Assembly: GCA_009761415.1 (NCBI GenBank)
Contig: QUOL01000010.1
Span: 1,302,001 to 1,366,000, forward strand
DNA from: Sarcomyxa edulis
Lineage: Eukaryota; Basidiomycota; Agaricomycetes; Agaricales; Mycenaceae
Direction: 5' to 3'
DNA: 64,000 nt
The position numbers and the translations under genes were made by a program. Under the pieces are notes generated by a model that was not told the DNA's origin, did no database searches, and saw only the letters and a list, made by a program, of their open reading frames with translations. Below are positions 20,203-29,663 of this stretch, piece after piece. Positions within the stretch are counted from its first letter, which is position 1, and each line of letters begins with the position of its first letter.

Positions 20203-21320
20203 CAAGATGTCTTTTTCGCTTTCTCTTCTCCGACTTCTTTGCACCATTCTCATTGCATCATTCCCCTTTCGACCTCTTTCGATTCTAATTATCAAAAGCA
20301 ACAACGAATCCGAAACGACCACTGCACACCCTTATCCGCCTTGATCTGTATCTAGACGCCCATAATCCCTAAAGCAACGCATTTTCCAACCGCATTCGTC
20401 TCTTCTCTGGTTCTCATCAAAATTCACTTCTCTGTTCGTCATTGACTCATTCGTCTCGTCACCTCATCTCAGCAAAATATACCGTCGTTGCTGTCCGGAT
20501 CGCTATATTTCTTCGCGCGCATTTCCGTCACCGCATCCACATTACCTATATATTATCAACAACATCGGGACCTCATTTCTCCCGCCTTCCGTCGTTCACT
20601 GGGCCTTATAATCTTCTTGAGCCCATTCGTTTTCGTCGCATTGCATCATCTCTCCCATTTCCCTATTTCGTAATCCATACAGACCACACAAGCTCCTCTC
20701 AACATGAATCAATGTGTCTACTACGTATGTAGTCGTCTAACTAGCTAGTATGCTCAAAAGCAATCGATTCTTTATGAAGTCTCAATGTACCTAATATAGC
20801 AACGTGAAAGCATCGGCGCTGCTCCGAGCTCCAAGAGTCGCAGCACTTGAGCTTCTTCAACACTCTTCACTAGCTTCACCCTTCACTCTGATTCTGCTGT
20901 ACTACTAGTCTCGTAGACCTAAATCACGCTGCAGATCCCAGTGCAAGTCTAATCGTAATTGTATCGAATTTCCTTTGGAATTTCCCCATCAAAATGGCTC
21001 AAAACATGCGTCTCTCTATCTCTACTGCGAGTTTGGAGTATACGTGGCGTGATAAGGCAAGATTGAACTGTAAGAGATGGATGTATGTCGAATATTCGGG
21101 TAATTTCGTGCGAATATAAGGGCAACACGCGAACGCGAGGCCATCTCCTCCTGAAGCTAGCCTGAAACTTGAATTGCAACGTTGTAACCTCTCTCTCGAC
21201 TTCCTCCTCAACTTTTGAAATTCACGTATCGTCCTAGTGCATTTCTCTACCTATTAGCCCAATAGACTTCTCACCCTGGCCATATCTCGCCACCATTGAT
21301 TCTACTACCCATTCTAACAG
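20203..21320. other. 3' flank of the Ecl1-family gene and upstream region of the Gid7 gene
   Basis: No gene is supported in this 1.1 kb. The first half is CT-rich with no coding pattern, fitting a long 3' UTR. The second half must contain the Gid7 promoter and probably a first exon that I could not place; ATTCTAACAG at 21311-21320 looks like an intron acceptor with a branch site. Confidence 0.4.
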
Positions 21321-24298
21321 TACGCGGGACTTGCTTCCCCAATCTTCGTTTCCAGCACTGGAATCCGTAGTATCGGCAGCTAGCTCTTCTACTTCTTATC
21401 CAGACTCGCCTCGCCATCAACCCCTCCTTCCAGGTAGTATCCCAACTACTCGCTCCCGGTCTGAGCTTGAGGAGGGTAGCCGCACTGACTCACCCTCATA
21501 TACACATACTGGTGCGCTCCATCTTAATAGCCTCTTTTCAAGGCGTATTCTTGATGCAATTGTTTCCATTCCTTTCTTCTCTTGTGCTTACTCCAGATTC
21601 TGAACCCTTCAGGGCTCGAAAGAGACAAAGGATTCATAGTCCCACTTCACCCACAATCGATCAAACCCTCCGAGAAACATCACACATTATGAGGTTTCCA
21701 GAATCAGACCATGAATCCACTTTGTCAACCTCACCAGACCTAGCGTCACATTCGGGTCCGTCATCTGTCAGCTTGGATGGAGCGGGACCCTCCAATGGAT
21801 ATACCAATGGAAACGGATTCTCTACATCTATCACGAATGGTGCCTTTGGACCGGGAAATGGAGCGAGACAGAAGCATGGCAAATCAATCGCGAAAGTTTC
21901 TCTGCCGGGTGCAACGTTGTACGATGATTCCAGTGTGGACCGGGAGGAGTTTGTGCGATTGGTGATACAAAGCTTACGGGATGTGGGATACGTGTAAGTG
22001 CATCCTATCCAGCTTTGGCCGCCTATGACACGCCTTCTCATCCTGACTTCTATGAAGAGAGTCGGCTGCAACGTTGGAGGCAGAGTCTGGATATATAATG
22101 GAAGCCCCAGAAGTATCCCAGTTTCGGCAGTATATCTTAGAGGCATCATGGGACAAAGCGGAAGAGGCGTTGACGAGACTGGGTGTCACAGAAGAGGACA
22201 AGATATGGGCAAGTCATCAACGAAATACATGAACGACTCGCACTGATCAGATCAATTGTAGGATGCTAGATATCTAATCAGTCAACAGAAATATCTGGAA
22301 CTTCTGGAAGCTGGGCAGACGACGGCTGCCCTTCATGTGTTGCGCAACGAGATTGCGCCTCTAGACGTTGACCCGGATCAGCTGCATTCGTTATCAAGGT
22401 AAGATCGTGAAGAACTTGTCTGGCAGAAGTGTTGACGGTTCTTCTATCAGTCTTTTGATGTACTCGGACCCGAAAGACCTTCGCGAACGAGCATGCTGGG
22501 ATGGCAGCCGTGGATCATCAAGACTGCAGCTACTCTCCGATCTGCACCGTAAGCACTCGCTTTTTCCCTTTCGAGCTTCTCTAAGCCTGATGAGATACCC
22601 AAGGCTATATACCATCATCTGTGATGATCCCTCCGCGTCGCTTCACCACCCTATTGGAGCAGTCACGTTCGTATCAGCGCCAAAGGTGCTTGTACCACAA
22701 CGCACCCGCGACCGCGTTCTCGCTATATGTAGATCACCAATGTGATAAAGCTGCATTCCCCCGAATCACCACGACGATTTTAGAGGTTCACACTGATGAG
22801 GTCTGGAATATAGAATGGAGTCATGACGGTATGTATTTGGCCAGCGCAAGTAAGGATAAGTCTGCAATAATATGGAAAATCGGAGCAAGTCAATCTATTG
22901 CTTGGATGAATTTCATTCATGCTGACCACCCTCTTCCCTAGCCTGAGACGAGTACATCCATACGAGAATGGAGCCCACATCTTATATTGCGGGATCATCT
23001 CTATCCCGTTGGTTGTTTAGCTTGGTCGTTGGACGATTCGATACTTGTCACGAGCGCTGAACAATACATCAAGCTCTGGAACACCAAAGTGAGTGAAAAG
23101 GAACTCGGGTACCGATAAAACTCGGTTTACGAATTCCTTTAGACCGGGCTTTGTATCCGTTCCCTCGACGCGCACTCAGAAACAGTCACTGCTCTCGCAT
23201 GGCTACCTGATGGCTCGGGTTTCATATCTGGTGGCCTAGATCGTAAAATCATCCACTGGGTACAACTATTTCCTGTCCATTCTTTTCTCTACTCACTGTT
23301 TCGTATCTCGTGTATAGGATGCTGACGGGAATCAGCGAGATATATGGGGTGCAACAGCCATCCGGGTAACAGACCTTGCCGTAACGCCGGACTTCGCACG
23401 TTTAATCGCTGTAGGAATGCACCCTCTACCCCCACAACCGTCGGTCAGCGACCCGACAAGAAGTCCCGCAGGGAGTACTGCGACGCCGCCGACCGGTGGG
23501 AATGCGTCAACAACGAACGGTACCCGGACTACTGAAAATCGTATGATTGTTTATAATTTCACAACAAAACAGGCAGAATCGTACGTAGTTCAAGATTTCC
23601 ACGCTATGTTTATTATCTTCAGATTCTCCGTGAATGCGTCTAATACGACATGCCCCTATGTAGGTCCATCTGCCTGATGGGTGAACTCACGAGCATCAAG
23701 GTCTCCCAGAACTCTCAGTATGCTCTCATAAACCACGCACCTAATGTGAGAGGTCTGTTTGTTCTTTTTCGTCGTCACCACTAACCTGTTTCCGCTGTTC
23801 GAAGGAGATCCAACTCTGGGATCTTGAGGATGGACGACTTGCTCGTAAATTTACTGGCCAAACTCAAGGACGTCATGTCATCCGCAGTTGCTTCGGAGGA
23901 GTGGATGGCAGCTTTGTAGTAAGTGGCAGTGAAGGTAAGGATCCGATTTTCCATTCTCGAAAGACGTGTATAATTGACAACCTTCGCGTGTCAATGAAGA
24001 CAGCAACGTGTATGTCTGGCACCGCGATAGCGGTATTCTGCTCGAAGTCTTATCGGGTCACGGTAAAGGCAGTGTCAATTCCGTGGCTTGGAATCCGAGG
24101 AACGAACGTATGTTTGCATCGTGTTCGGACGACAACACGATTCGAATATGGGAGGCGCCCTTACCTGACATGATGATTGATCCACCGGTTCCTATCACCC
24201 ACTCGGTGCTTGGTGGGAAATGGAAGGGCAAAAGCCGGCAGCGGTGGGATGGTGATGGTGCGGATTTTATGTCAGGTCCTGCTACGGAACGGTTGTAA
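21321..24298 (+). CDS. GID7: WDR26/Gid7 homologue: LisH-CTLH-WD40 protein (start not fixed)
   Basis: The product is a subunit of the GID/CTLH ubiquitin ligase. Exons: to 21511, 21597-21993, 22058-22208, 22262-22398, 22451-22548, 22604-22884, 22942-23088, 23143-23259, 23318-23580, 23664-23745, 23805-23934, 24000-24298. A Ser-rich head with a basic RARKRQR patch precedes the LisH motif ([20 protein letters not shown]) and the CTLH region ([39 protein letters not shown]). WD repeats follow from [15 protein letters not shown] to [13 protein letters not shown]. No ATG lies in the first open exon segment, so the start is either on an upstream exon or at 21688 (MRFPESD...). Introns 22209-22261 and 22885-22941 begin GCAAGTCA, so they are GC-AG introns. 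The 5' limit given is the apparent acceptor. Confidence 0.88.
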
Positions 24299-24632
24299 AG
24301 CCATCCGATTGACGGCTCATGCCAGGTTGATGATTTGCCTCTCCTCTTTTGCATTGAACCTTTTCCCCCTTGTTTTCCTGCACAATATCCAGCGCCCTTG
24401 CACTCGCATTTACTGCATACTTTTAGATAGTTACAATATTATTCCCATCATGGAACTGTAAGTACAATCCTGTATAACCATCTACTCAACGCTAGCAATA
24501 TCAATATACGTACATGACCACTTGAGAGCATGCTTTTTTGACGACGCCACATGCAACATGGGCTAAACTTGGGAGTCAGCCGTCATCCTCACAGCTGTGT
24601 GCATCTTCTTCTGATATTATCTCTCGTCGACG
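24299..24632. other. 3' flank of the Gid7 gene, nothing else seen
   Basis: The 334 bp after the Gid7 stop are AT-rich non-coding sequence, with no domain-bearing frame and no repeat that I could see. Confidence 0.4.
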
Positions 24633-25425
24633 ATGCCAAGACAGAGCAACAAAGATAGCGATTCAGATTCTAGCATGAACTTCGAGGCTGCTCGCATACT
24701 TCTTCTCAACTGCTTATTTCTCAGCACGTTTCTCAAGCCTTCCGAAGTCAGATCAATATTGTGGGGACTAATAGGGATCACACGAGTCATATTTTGCAAC
24801 AGATGTCGAATAATGGTCGAATCGCGGTGTATTGTTGACACTTGAGTACAATTGGCGAACTATCGCAGGCTATTGTACCTCGAAGTGGGCGCTGTTGGAT
24901 CCATGATCTGAGACCAAGATGTGTGGAAGTCCTGGCTGCTCGAAAACGAGATGTCGGAGACTTTCCAGGCTCGTCCAGGGCCATGGTAAACATACCATGG
25001 CAGAAAACGCGCGTTATACCAGGCGGAAGAAATAATCACATCCTGCCAGAAAAGTCTCGAGGCCTACCAAGCACAGACTTCTTCGCTAGTCCACGTTTAT
25101 TGTTACATTCTCAAACCTCATGCACCTTTCCTCGGTGAAGACGCCAGGAAACGTGCGTGTTTTGCATTTATTCGGGCCGCTGCAGCTGGGATACCTGGAA
25201 TTTATCCCCGACCATTGATAAGGATGTTGACAGTGGTACATGCGGATTGGTTCCAATAAATCACTGTCAACGGCATTCACGCAATGCAAGGGAATACAGG
25301 CTTCCTGGATAGAGCACACATGCGGGTCGGCCTGGGTAAGTACGTTCCGTGACTATAGTCTTTTTCCGGTGTACATAACCGTAGGGGTCCTCAGAAAGAA
25401 TCTGGCATCCCAGTTCAGCGGATAA
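24633..25425 (+). pseudogene. unrecognised coding-like region with in-frame stops (decayed gene or multi-exon gene)
   Basis: One frame reads from an ATG at 24633 to a stop at about 25423 and looks like protein for most of its length, but it is broken by TGA at 24843 and 24909 and TAA at 24987 and 25257. The best part lies between the last two: KRALYQAEEIITSCQKSLEA, ILKPHAPFLGEDARKRACFA, IPGIYPRPLIRMLTVVHADW. After the last stop NGIHAMQGNTGFLDRAHMRV continues, and a GTAAGT...CGTAG intron (25350-25390) leads to a final stop. Short introns of 42-55 nt could be drawn around each stop without changing frame, but their donors are weak. I do not recognise the protein. It may be a pseudogene with nonsense changes but no indels, or a real gene with small exons. 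Confidence 0.3.
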
Positions 25426-25649
25426 AGTGTTTTACGGGTCCTGGGCCAGAACCTATATAATGTTACAGCCATCAGTATGTAGTCTAGACGATGCGAGCGT
25501 ACACGGTGCTGCGAAAGGAACCTGTACAACACTTCGACGAAAGACGGAGCTACACGACGAATCGGACGAGCACTTCCTCCAGATTTGTAGTGTAAAGAAT
25601 AGAACAGAATAGTCGAAAGAGTGCGTGTGATGCACTAAATGATGATTGT

Positions 25650-26828
25650 CTACGTGGAGCGTTGTGTGGCGGTACCAGGATGAGGACGCTGTGAGTGGGC
25701 ACGATGCTTAGGTATGAATAGCGTAGCCATTGGGTCCTTCTTCGGTATATTTGAAGATTTCGGAGGACGAGTGTCGGACAAGGGAGGGAATATCGGACTG
25801 ATTTCAGTACTACTTGAGATATATTTATCAGCAGACGCGGAAGCTGCTGAATGCGATGCTGGAGTGACTAGTACTGAAGAAATATTGGGAGTGGTTGAAG
25901 TAGCATTTGATCGACCCGATAACGAGGAAGCCAAAGGCACGTTTGAAGTCGACGGCGAGTTGCCAGAAGGTGAGCGATGATAAACCACAGTCTTAACCGT
26001 TACACGATTAGGAACTTGGGACGGGGCCAGAGATAGTTGGGCACTGGACGTATTGGGCAAAACACGAAAGTTCCTGCTCGGCGGCATGGGTGGTGCAAAG
26101 AATACATTTCTCTGGATTTTGGATGCCTCTGAGCGCGTCTTCTGGAAGAGAGTCTTGGGAGGTGTTGGTGCACCCCCTACAATTGGTCAGTATGGTGTAA
26201 ACAGATGGAGCGTAAAATCATACATCCACCGCGAGAACGTTTCATAGGAGGCAGTCGATCCGTAAGTTTCGTAAGTTTGACTGAACTTTCTTTCTTGCGT
26301 TCCTCGGCCTCTAGCCTTTGGCTACGTAGACGAGATCCCACCTCCTCTAAGCGCTGTAGCTCAGATGCCTCCAGCACCTGTAAAATGCATGCACGATGTG
26401 AGTAGAGGCTTTACATGTGGTAATCACACCCACATAATATTGATCCTTCCAAGATGATGGCTCTTCGATTTCACCTAGCAGAAAATGCTCCGTAGCTAAA
26501 GGATAAGTTTTGAAGCAAAGGCTCCTCCAGATTTCTATGTGCGTGGCAAATCTAAGAAATCGACTCCGATAACGGTGTGATGAATACGGACCTGGAGTAT
26601 CACCCCGGAGGTGCTACAAATATGTGTATGAGATATAGGAAGGCTCGAGAGTACGGAATGTCAGCATACTGGTGATGCTTGTTCTAGGCGAAGGAGACTG
26701 CTGGCATTACAACTTCTTAGGATTGGTTCAACAAGTTCGTAACTCAATTCGTCCCCCAGGCTATATATGGCTAGACTAACGGTCAGTAAATTGGGCGAAT
26801 TCAGAGAGGGACTACGAACAGTCGACAT
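25650..26828 (-). CDS. ELA1: Elongin A
   Basis: Exons 26670-26828, 26592-26613, 26434-26534, 26224-26377 and 25650-26176 give 320 residues. Elongin A joins Elongin B/C and a cullin to ubiquitylate stalled RNA polymerase II and stimulates elongation. Its signature is in the N-terminal 100 residues: IYSLGDELSYELVEPILRSC, then SSLLRLEQASPHLRGDTPEI and WRSLCFKTYP, the BC-box and F-box-like part. A charged helix (LEEVGSRLRSQRLEAEERKK) follows, then the family motif APTPPKTLFQKTRSEASKIQ. The last 150 residues are Ser/Pro-rich and variable. Exon 2 is only 22 nt. The protein is shorter than the animal one, as usual in fungi, which lack the TFIIS-like N-terminal domain. It is divergent from the WOPR gene. 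Confidence 0.9.
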
Positions 26829-27831
26829 GGTTAGATGCAACTACAAAGCCATCGTGTGAGTGACTGTAGCGACCACGATGCATCGAACGCACCTCTTTGA
26901 CAGCACTGAACGAGAGTTGGGACACGACGGTTCAATGGCTCGACGTCGGAAGGCATGGTGAGGAGAAAGCAAAGCTGTGACGGGGAGAAATAATGGGAGA
27001 TGAGGAGGATCACCCCGCCGCCTGGACTTCCCACGTGTCGTGATTACCGCATCGAGCGATACAGCTAGGAACTCGTCTTCGTCAAGTCTTCGTACTCGTC
27101 TATAACAATAATAGTACACCTCTGTTTTCCAGTTTATCCCCCATTGTATCCCATACTTTCCCTCTTCTTTTCTTGGGGCGTGGAGGAACCAACATCACCG
27201 AATTGACGGTACACTCTCGTCCCGGGATCAGTACCGTATGGCCATGGGTATAATTAAATGGATTCCGTCTCTTCGGTCGATTCCCAGTCCAGAAATTTGA
27301 GCAGCCTGAGATGTTCTCTTTTGGAATAGCCGTGTCCTGTGTATCAGTAGTTACAACGGAACGTAAGAGAAAACTTTCCACTTGTCTGGTTTTTTTAGCG
27401 GAGAGAAATCATCTTGTTATTTTTGACATAGCTATCTCACCTCGGGAATGGCCACATATATATCATTATTTCACTTCATTTCTTCCTATAAGTGGTGCCG
27501 GGGAACGGTTCAAGTGAGTGGGCGGGTGGCCATCCGTACTACTGGAACCCTCTGGAACCCCCAAGAAGAACAATCATCTTCTCATGAGCGATTTAATGTA
27601 CCAAAGCCCTGTTCGTCTCCCAACTCTGATGTGTTTCGTTATCGCATCTACTGCGGACTCGACCAGGTCAGTCAAACCGAGGGAGAGCGCATCCTTTCCG
27701 TTTCCGTTTTTCTTCTCATAAACAAAACAGTGAGATCTCACACGATCGAGCCCGGGGGCATTCGATGACAGAGATTTAAAGAGCCGTCGATTCTGGAATG
27801 GGGATGGCCCCATCCGACACAGAAAAAGGGA
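26829..27831. other. 1-kb divergent upstream region of Elongin A and the WOPR regulator
   Basis: No gene is supported: the open frames on both strands overlap and have no domain. The region carries both promoters. Its length beside a developmental regulator, compared with 70-220 bp for other divergent pairs here, suggests more regulatory content on the WOPR side; no specific site was identified. Confidence 0.4.
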
Positions 27832-28786
27832 ATGCAGCAGGCTACTCATCCTCGTCTTCATGTTAGAGACGCTCGTGATGCTCATACCGTTTTTGAAGCG
27901 GTACGTCAGGGCTTGCTGCGTCCTGTCTCGCGACGTCTCAATGAGATGGAGAGATCGATGCATGTTCGCTCTGGTGCCATCTTTGTATGGGAAGAGAGCG
28001 ATGATGAGACGGGTCTGAAAAGATGGACAGGTAGGGATGAATGCTGCTTTACCTTTTCGTTGCATGGGTATTGAAGTCACTTGGTGTTGTAGACGGACGA
28101 GTTTGGAGTCAGTCACGCATGCGGGAGGTATGTCCGATTTCGATTTCAAAGGACACTACCTGATTTATATGGTCAGCCATTTCTATATTATTCAGTTCGC
28201 GACGCAGAATCGCTAGAAGGCCCCAGCGCGGCAGAGAATCGGTAATATCCTTTGATTTGTCGGTTGATTTCGCATCTTGACCAGCTCCTCTAGTTCGCCG
28301 ACATTTCGATTCGTTGACGGGTTAGGCCGCAATGGTCCTTCCAATTCGGTGCAATCGCACTATGACAGAAGCAGCCAGAATCCATCTGGATTGGTCAAGC
28401 AAGCATACTCGGCCTTTGTCTCGCTCTCGCCCAATACCAAGCCAAGAAAGTGGCACTTGACTGCCTACTTTACATATACAGACCTTCCGAATATCCCGAC
28501 AGTCGACAAAGACGCGATACTAAGAAAAATCACTGTTCCTCCGGGGATGTATCGTAGTGGTAAGGCGAGGTCACGTAATGATGACGATGAGGGGATGTCG
28601 GATTACGATCGAAACTGTTCCTCCTCCCCTCCACCCAACCCTCACGGTGTGAGATATTCACTGCCGCCTCTACACTCGGCTGTGGCTCCTCACGGTGGAT
28701 ATGCGGGACCGTCTCGTATGCACAGCGCCCGAATGTCAGAGGATGAGCGGGTAATCCACTTGCTAAATTCTCACCATATACGATAG
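27832..28786 (+). CDS. Gti1/Pac2 (WOPR) family transcriptional regulator
   Basis: Exons 27832-28030, 28093-28127, 28177-28241 and 28285-28786 give 266 residues. The WOPR DNA-binding domain has two parts: RLHVRDARDAHTVFEAVRQG, LLRPVSRRLNEMER, RSGAIFVWEES and RVWSQSRMREPFLYY in the first, and GLVKQAYSAFV, RKWHLTAYFTYTDL and VDKDAILRKITVPPGMYRSG in the second, joined by a Ser-rich linker. The family includes Wor1, Ryp1, Pac2 and Gti1, master switches of morphology, gluconate uptake and conjugation. The C-terminal 90 residues are Ser/Pro-rich and end shortly after the second part, so the protein is compact and lacks the long Gln-rich tail of Wor1, closer to Pac2/Gti1. The long upstream region fits regulated expression. 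The ATG chosen is the first in frame. Confidence 0.9.
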
Positions 28787-28972
28787 ATGAGGGGAGGAAT
28801 GTCTGGCGACGAGAAAACTTGCCAAGAGTTGGCGTCTCTAATGCGTACAGGCCGAGTCCACATCGGCGGGAGAACTTTTATCACAGGGGTATCAGCATAT
28901 GCGAAAGAGATGTTGCAAGAGAGTTACCACTAGAGATACAAAATACATGTGTTACAGCATGGAAGCAAGGAA

Positions 28973-29590
28973 CTATTCCTCATCGGATAGAGGATCATCT
29001 TCGTTTTGAGCTCTCTCTTGGGCTTTCATAGCGCCAACAAGATCATCCGACTCTCCTTTTTGAGCAGCAAGTCGTTGGCCTGCGGTGCAGAGATCAGCAT
29101 GATTCCCAGAGTCAAAAAAAGGCCACTAACGAATAAGTGTGTGTATAGCTTCCTGAGTCTTCCTGTCTAGTCTGGCCAGTTTCTTTTCCATCTCGCGCTT
29201 CAAGTCCCAGTTTGGTCGTTTCGGAGCGATGTTGAAGACGTCCTGGGATAGACAGGTCAGTGAATGTGTAGAGGCCAGGCAAGTGAGACGTTACCAATTC
29301 CTGTGCTCGTCTATGTTCATCTTCTGCTATAATCTTTTCAGCCAAACCATCTACGTCCTTTTCTACAGTGTCGTCCATGACTACATCGTGGTCCTTTGTG
29401 TGTTTTCGTAGAGTGCGTGACTCTGGATCAAAATTACGATTCTTTATAACTGGTTCGCTGTGAAGGATGAGCCCAGTGTTCACTAGACTTAGTAGACGAC
29501 TCACTTATCGTCTATTGACTCTCCTGCCTTTCGTTTGCGAAGAGCCAAGAGCCGAGCCTTGCGTGCATCTGAGGCTTCAGCAAGAGACAT
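28973..29590 (-). CDS. CWF18: Cwf18/CCDC12-like spliceosome protein
   Basis: Exons 29505-29590, 29295-29457, 29131-29242 and 28973-29079 give 155 residues. The protein belongs to the NineTeen/Bact spliceosome-associated Cwf18 family. It begins MSLAEASDARKARLLALRKR, a basic helix, then the signature EPVIKNRNFDPESRTLRKHT, a short acidic segment, the helix GLAEKIIAEDEHRRAQELD, and FNIAPKRPNWDLKREMEKKL typical of CCDC12. It ends in an acidic tail (NEDDPLSDEE). Length matches the family. The start codons of this gene and GUF1 are only 73 bp apart, so both must share a very short divergent promoter. Its stop codon lies 186 bp beyond the end of the WOPR gene in a convergent arrangement. Confidence 0.9.
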
Positions 29591-29663
29591 GATGCTGACT
29601 AAGCATCAAGTACTTGTCATTTTCTACTACTTTCAGTGGGCCTCCTCCTGCAGCCGGGCTGGG
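29591..29663. promoter_or_regulatory. 73-bp divergent promoter, CWF18 and GUF1
   Basis: Only 73 bp separate the two predicted start codons. The stretch contains TACTTGTCATTTTCTACTAC and CT/TTTC runs but no TATA box. If both starts are right, each transcript's leader or promoter must lie partly inside the other gene. Confidence 0.45.

Noticed and set aside
20442..21211. Short frames downstream of the Ecl1-family gene
   Set aside because: No domain and conflicting frames; better explained as a 3' UTR and promoter.
27574..28149. 191-codon minus-strand frame opposite the WOPR gene
   Set aside because: The plus strand encodes the conserved WOPR domain over the same bases; the minus frame is its shadow.
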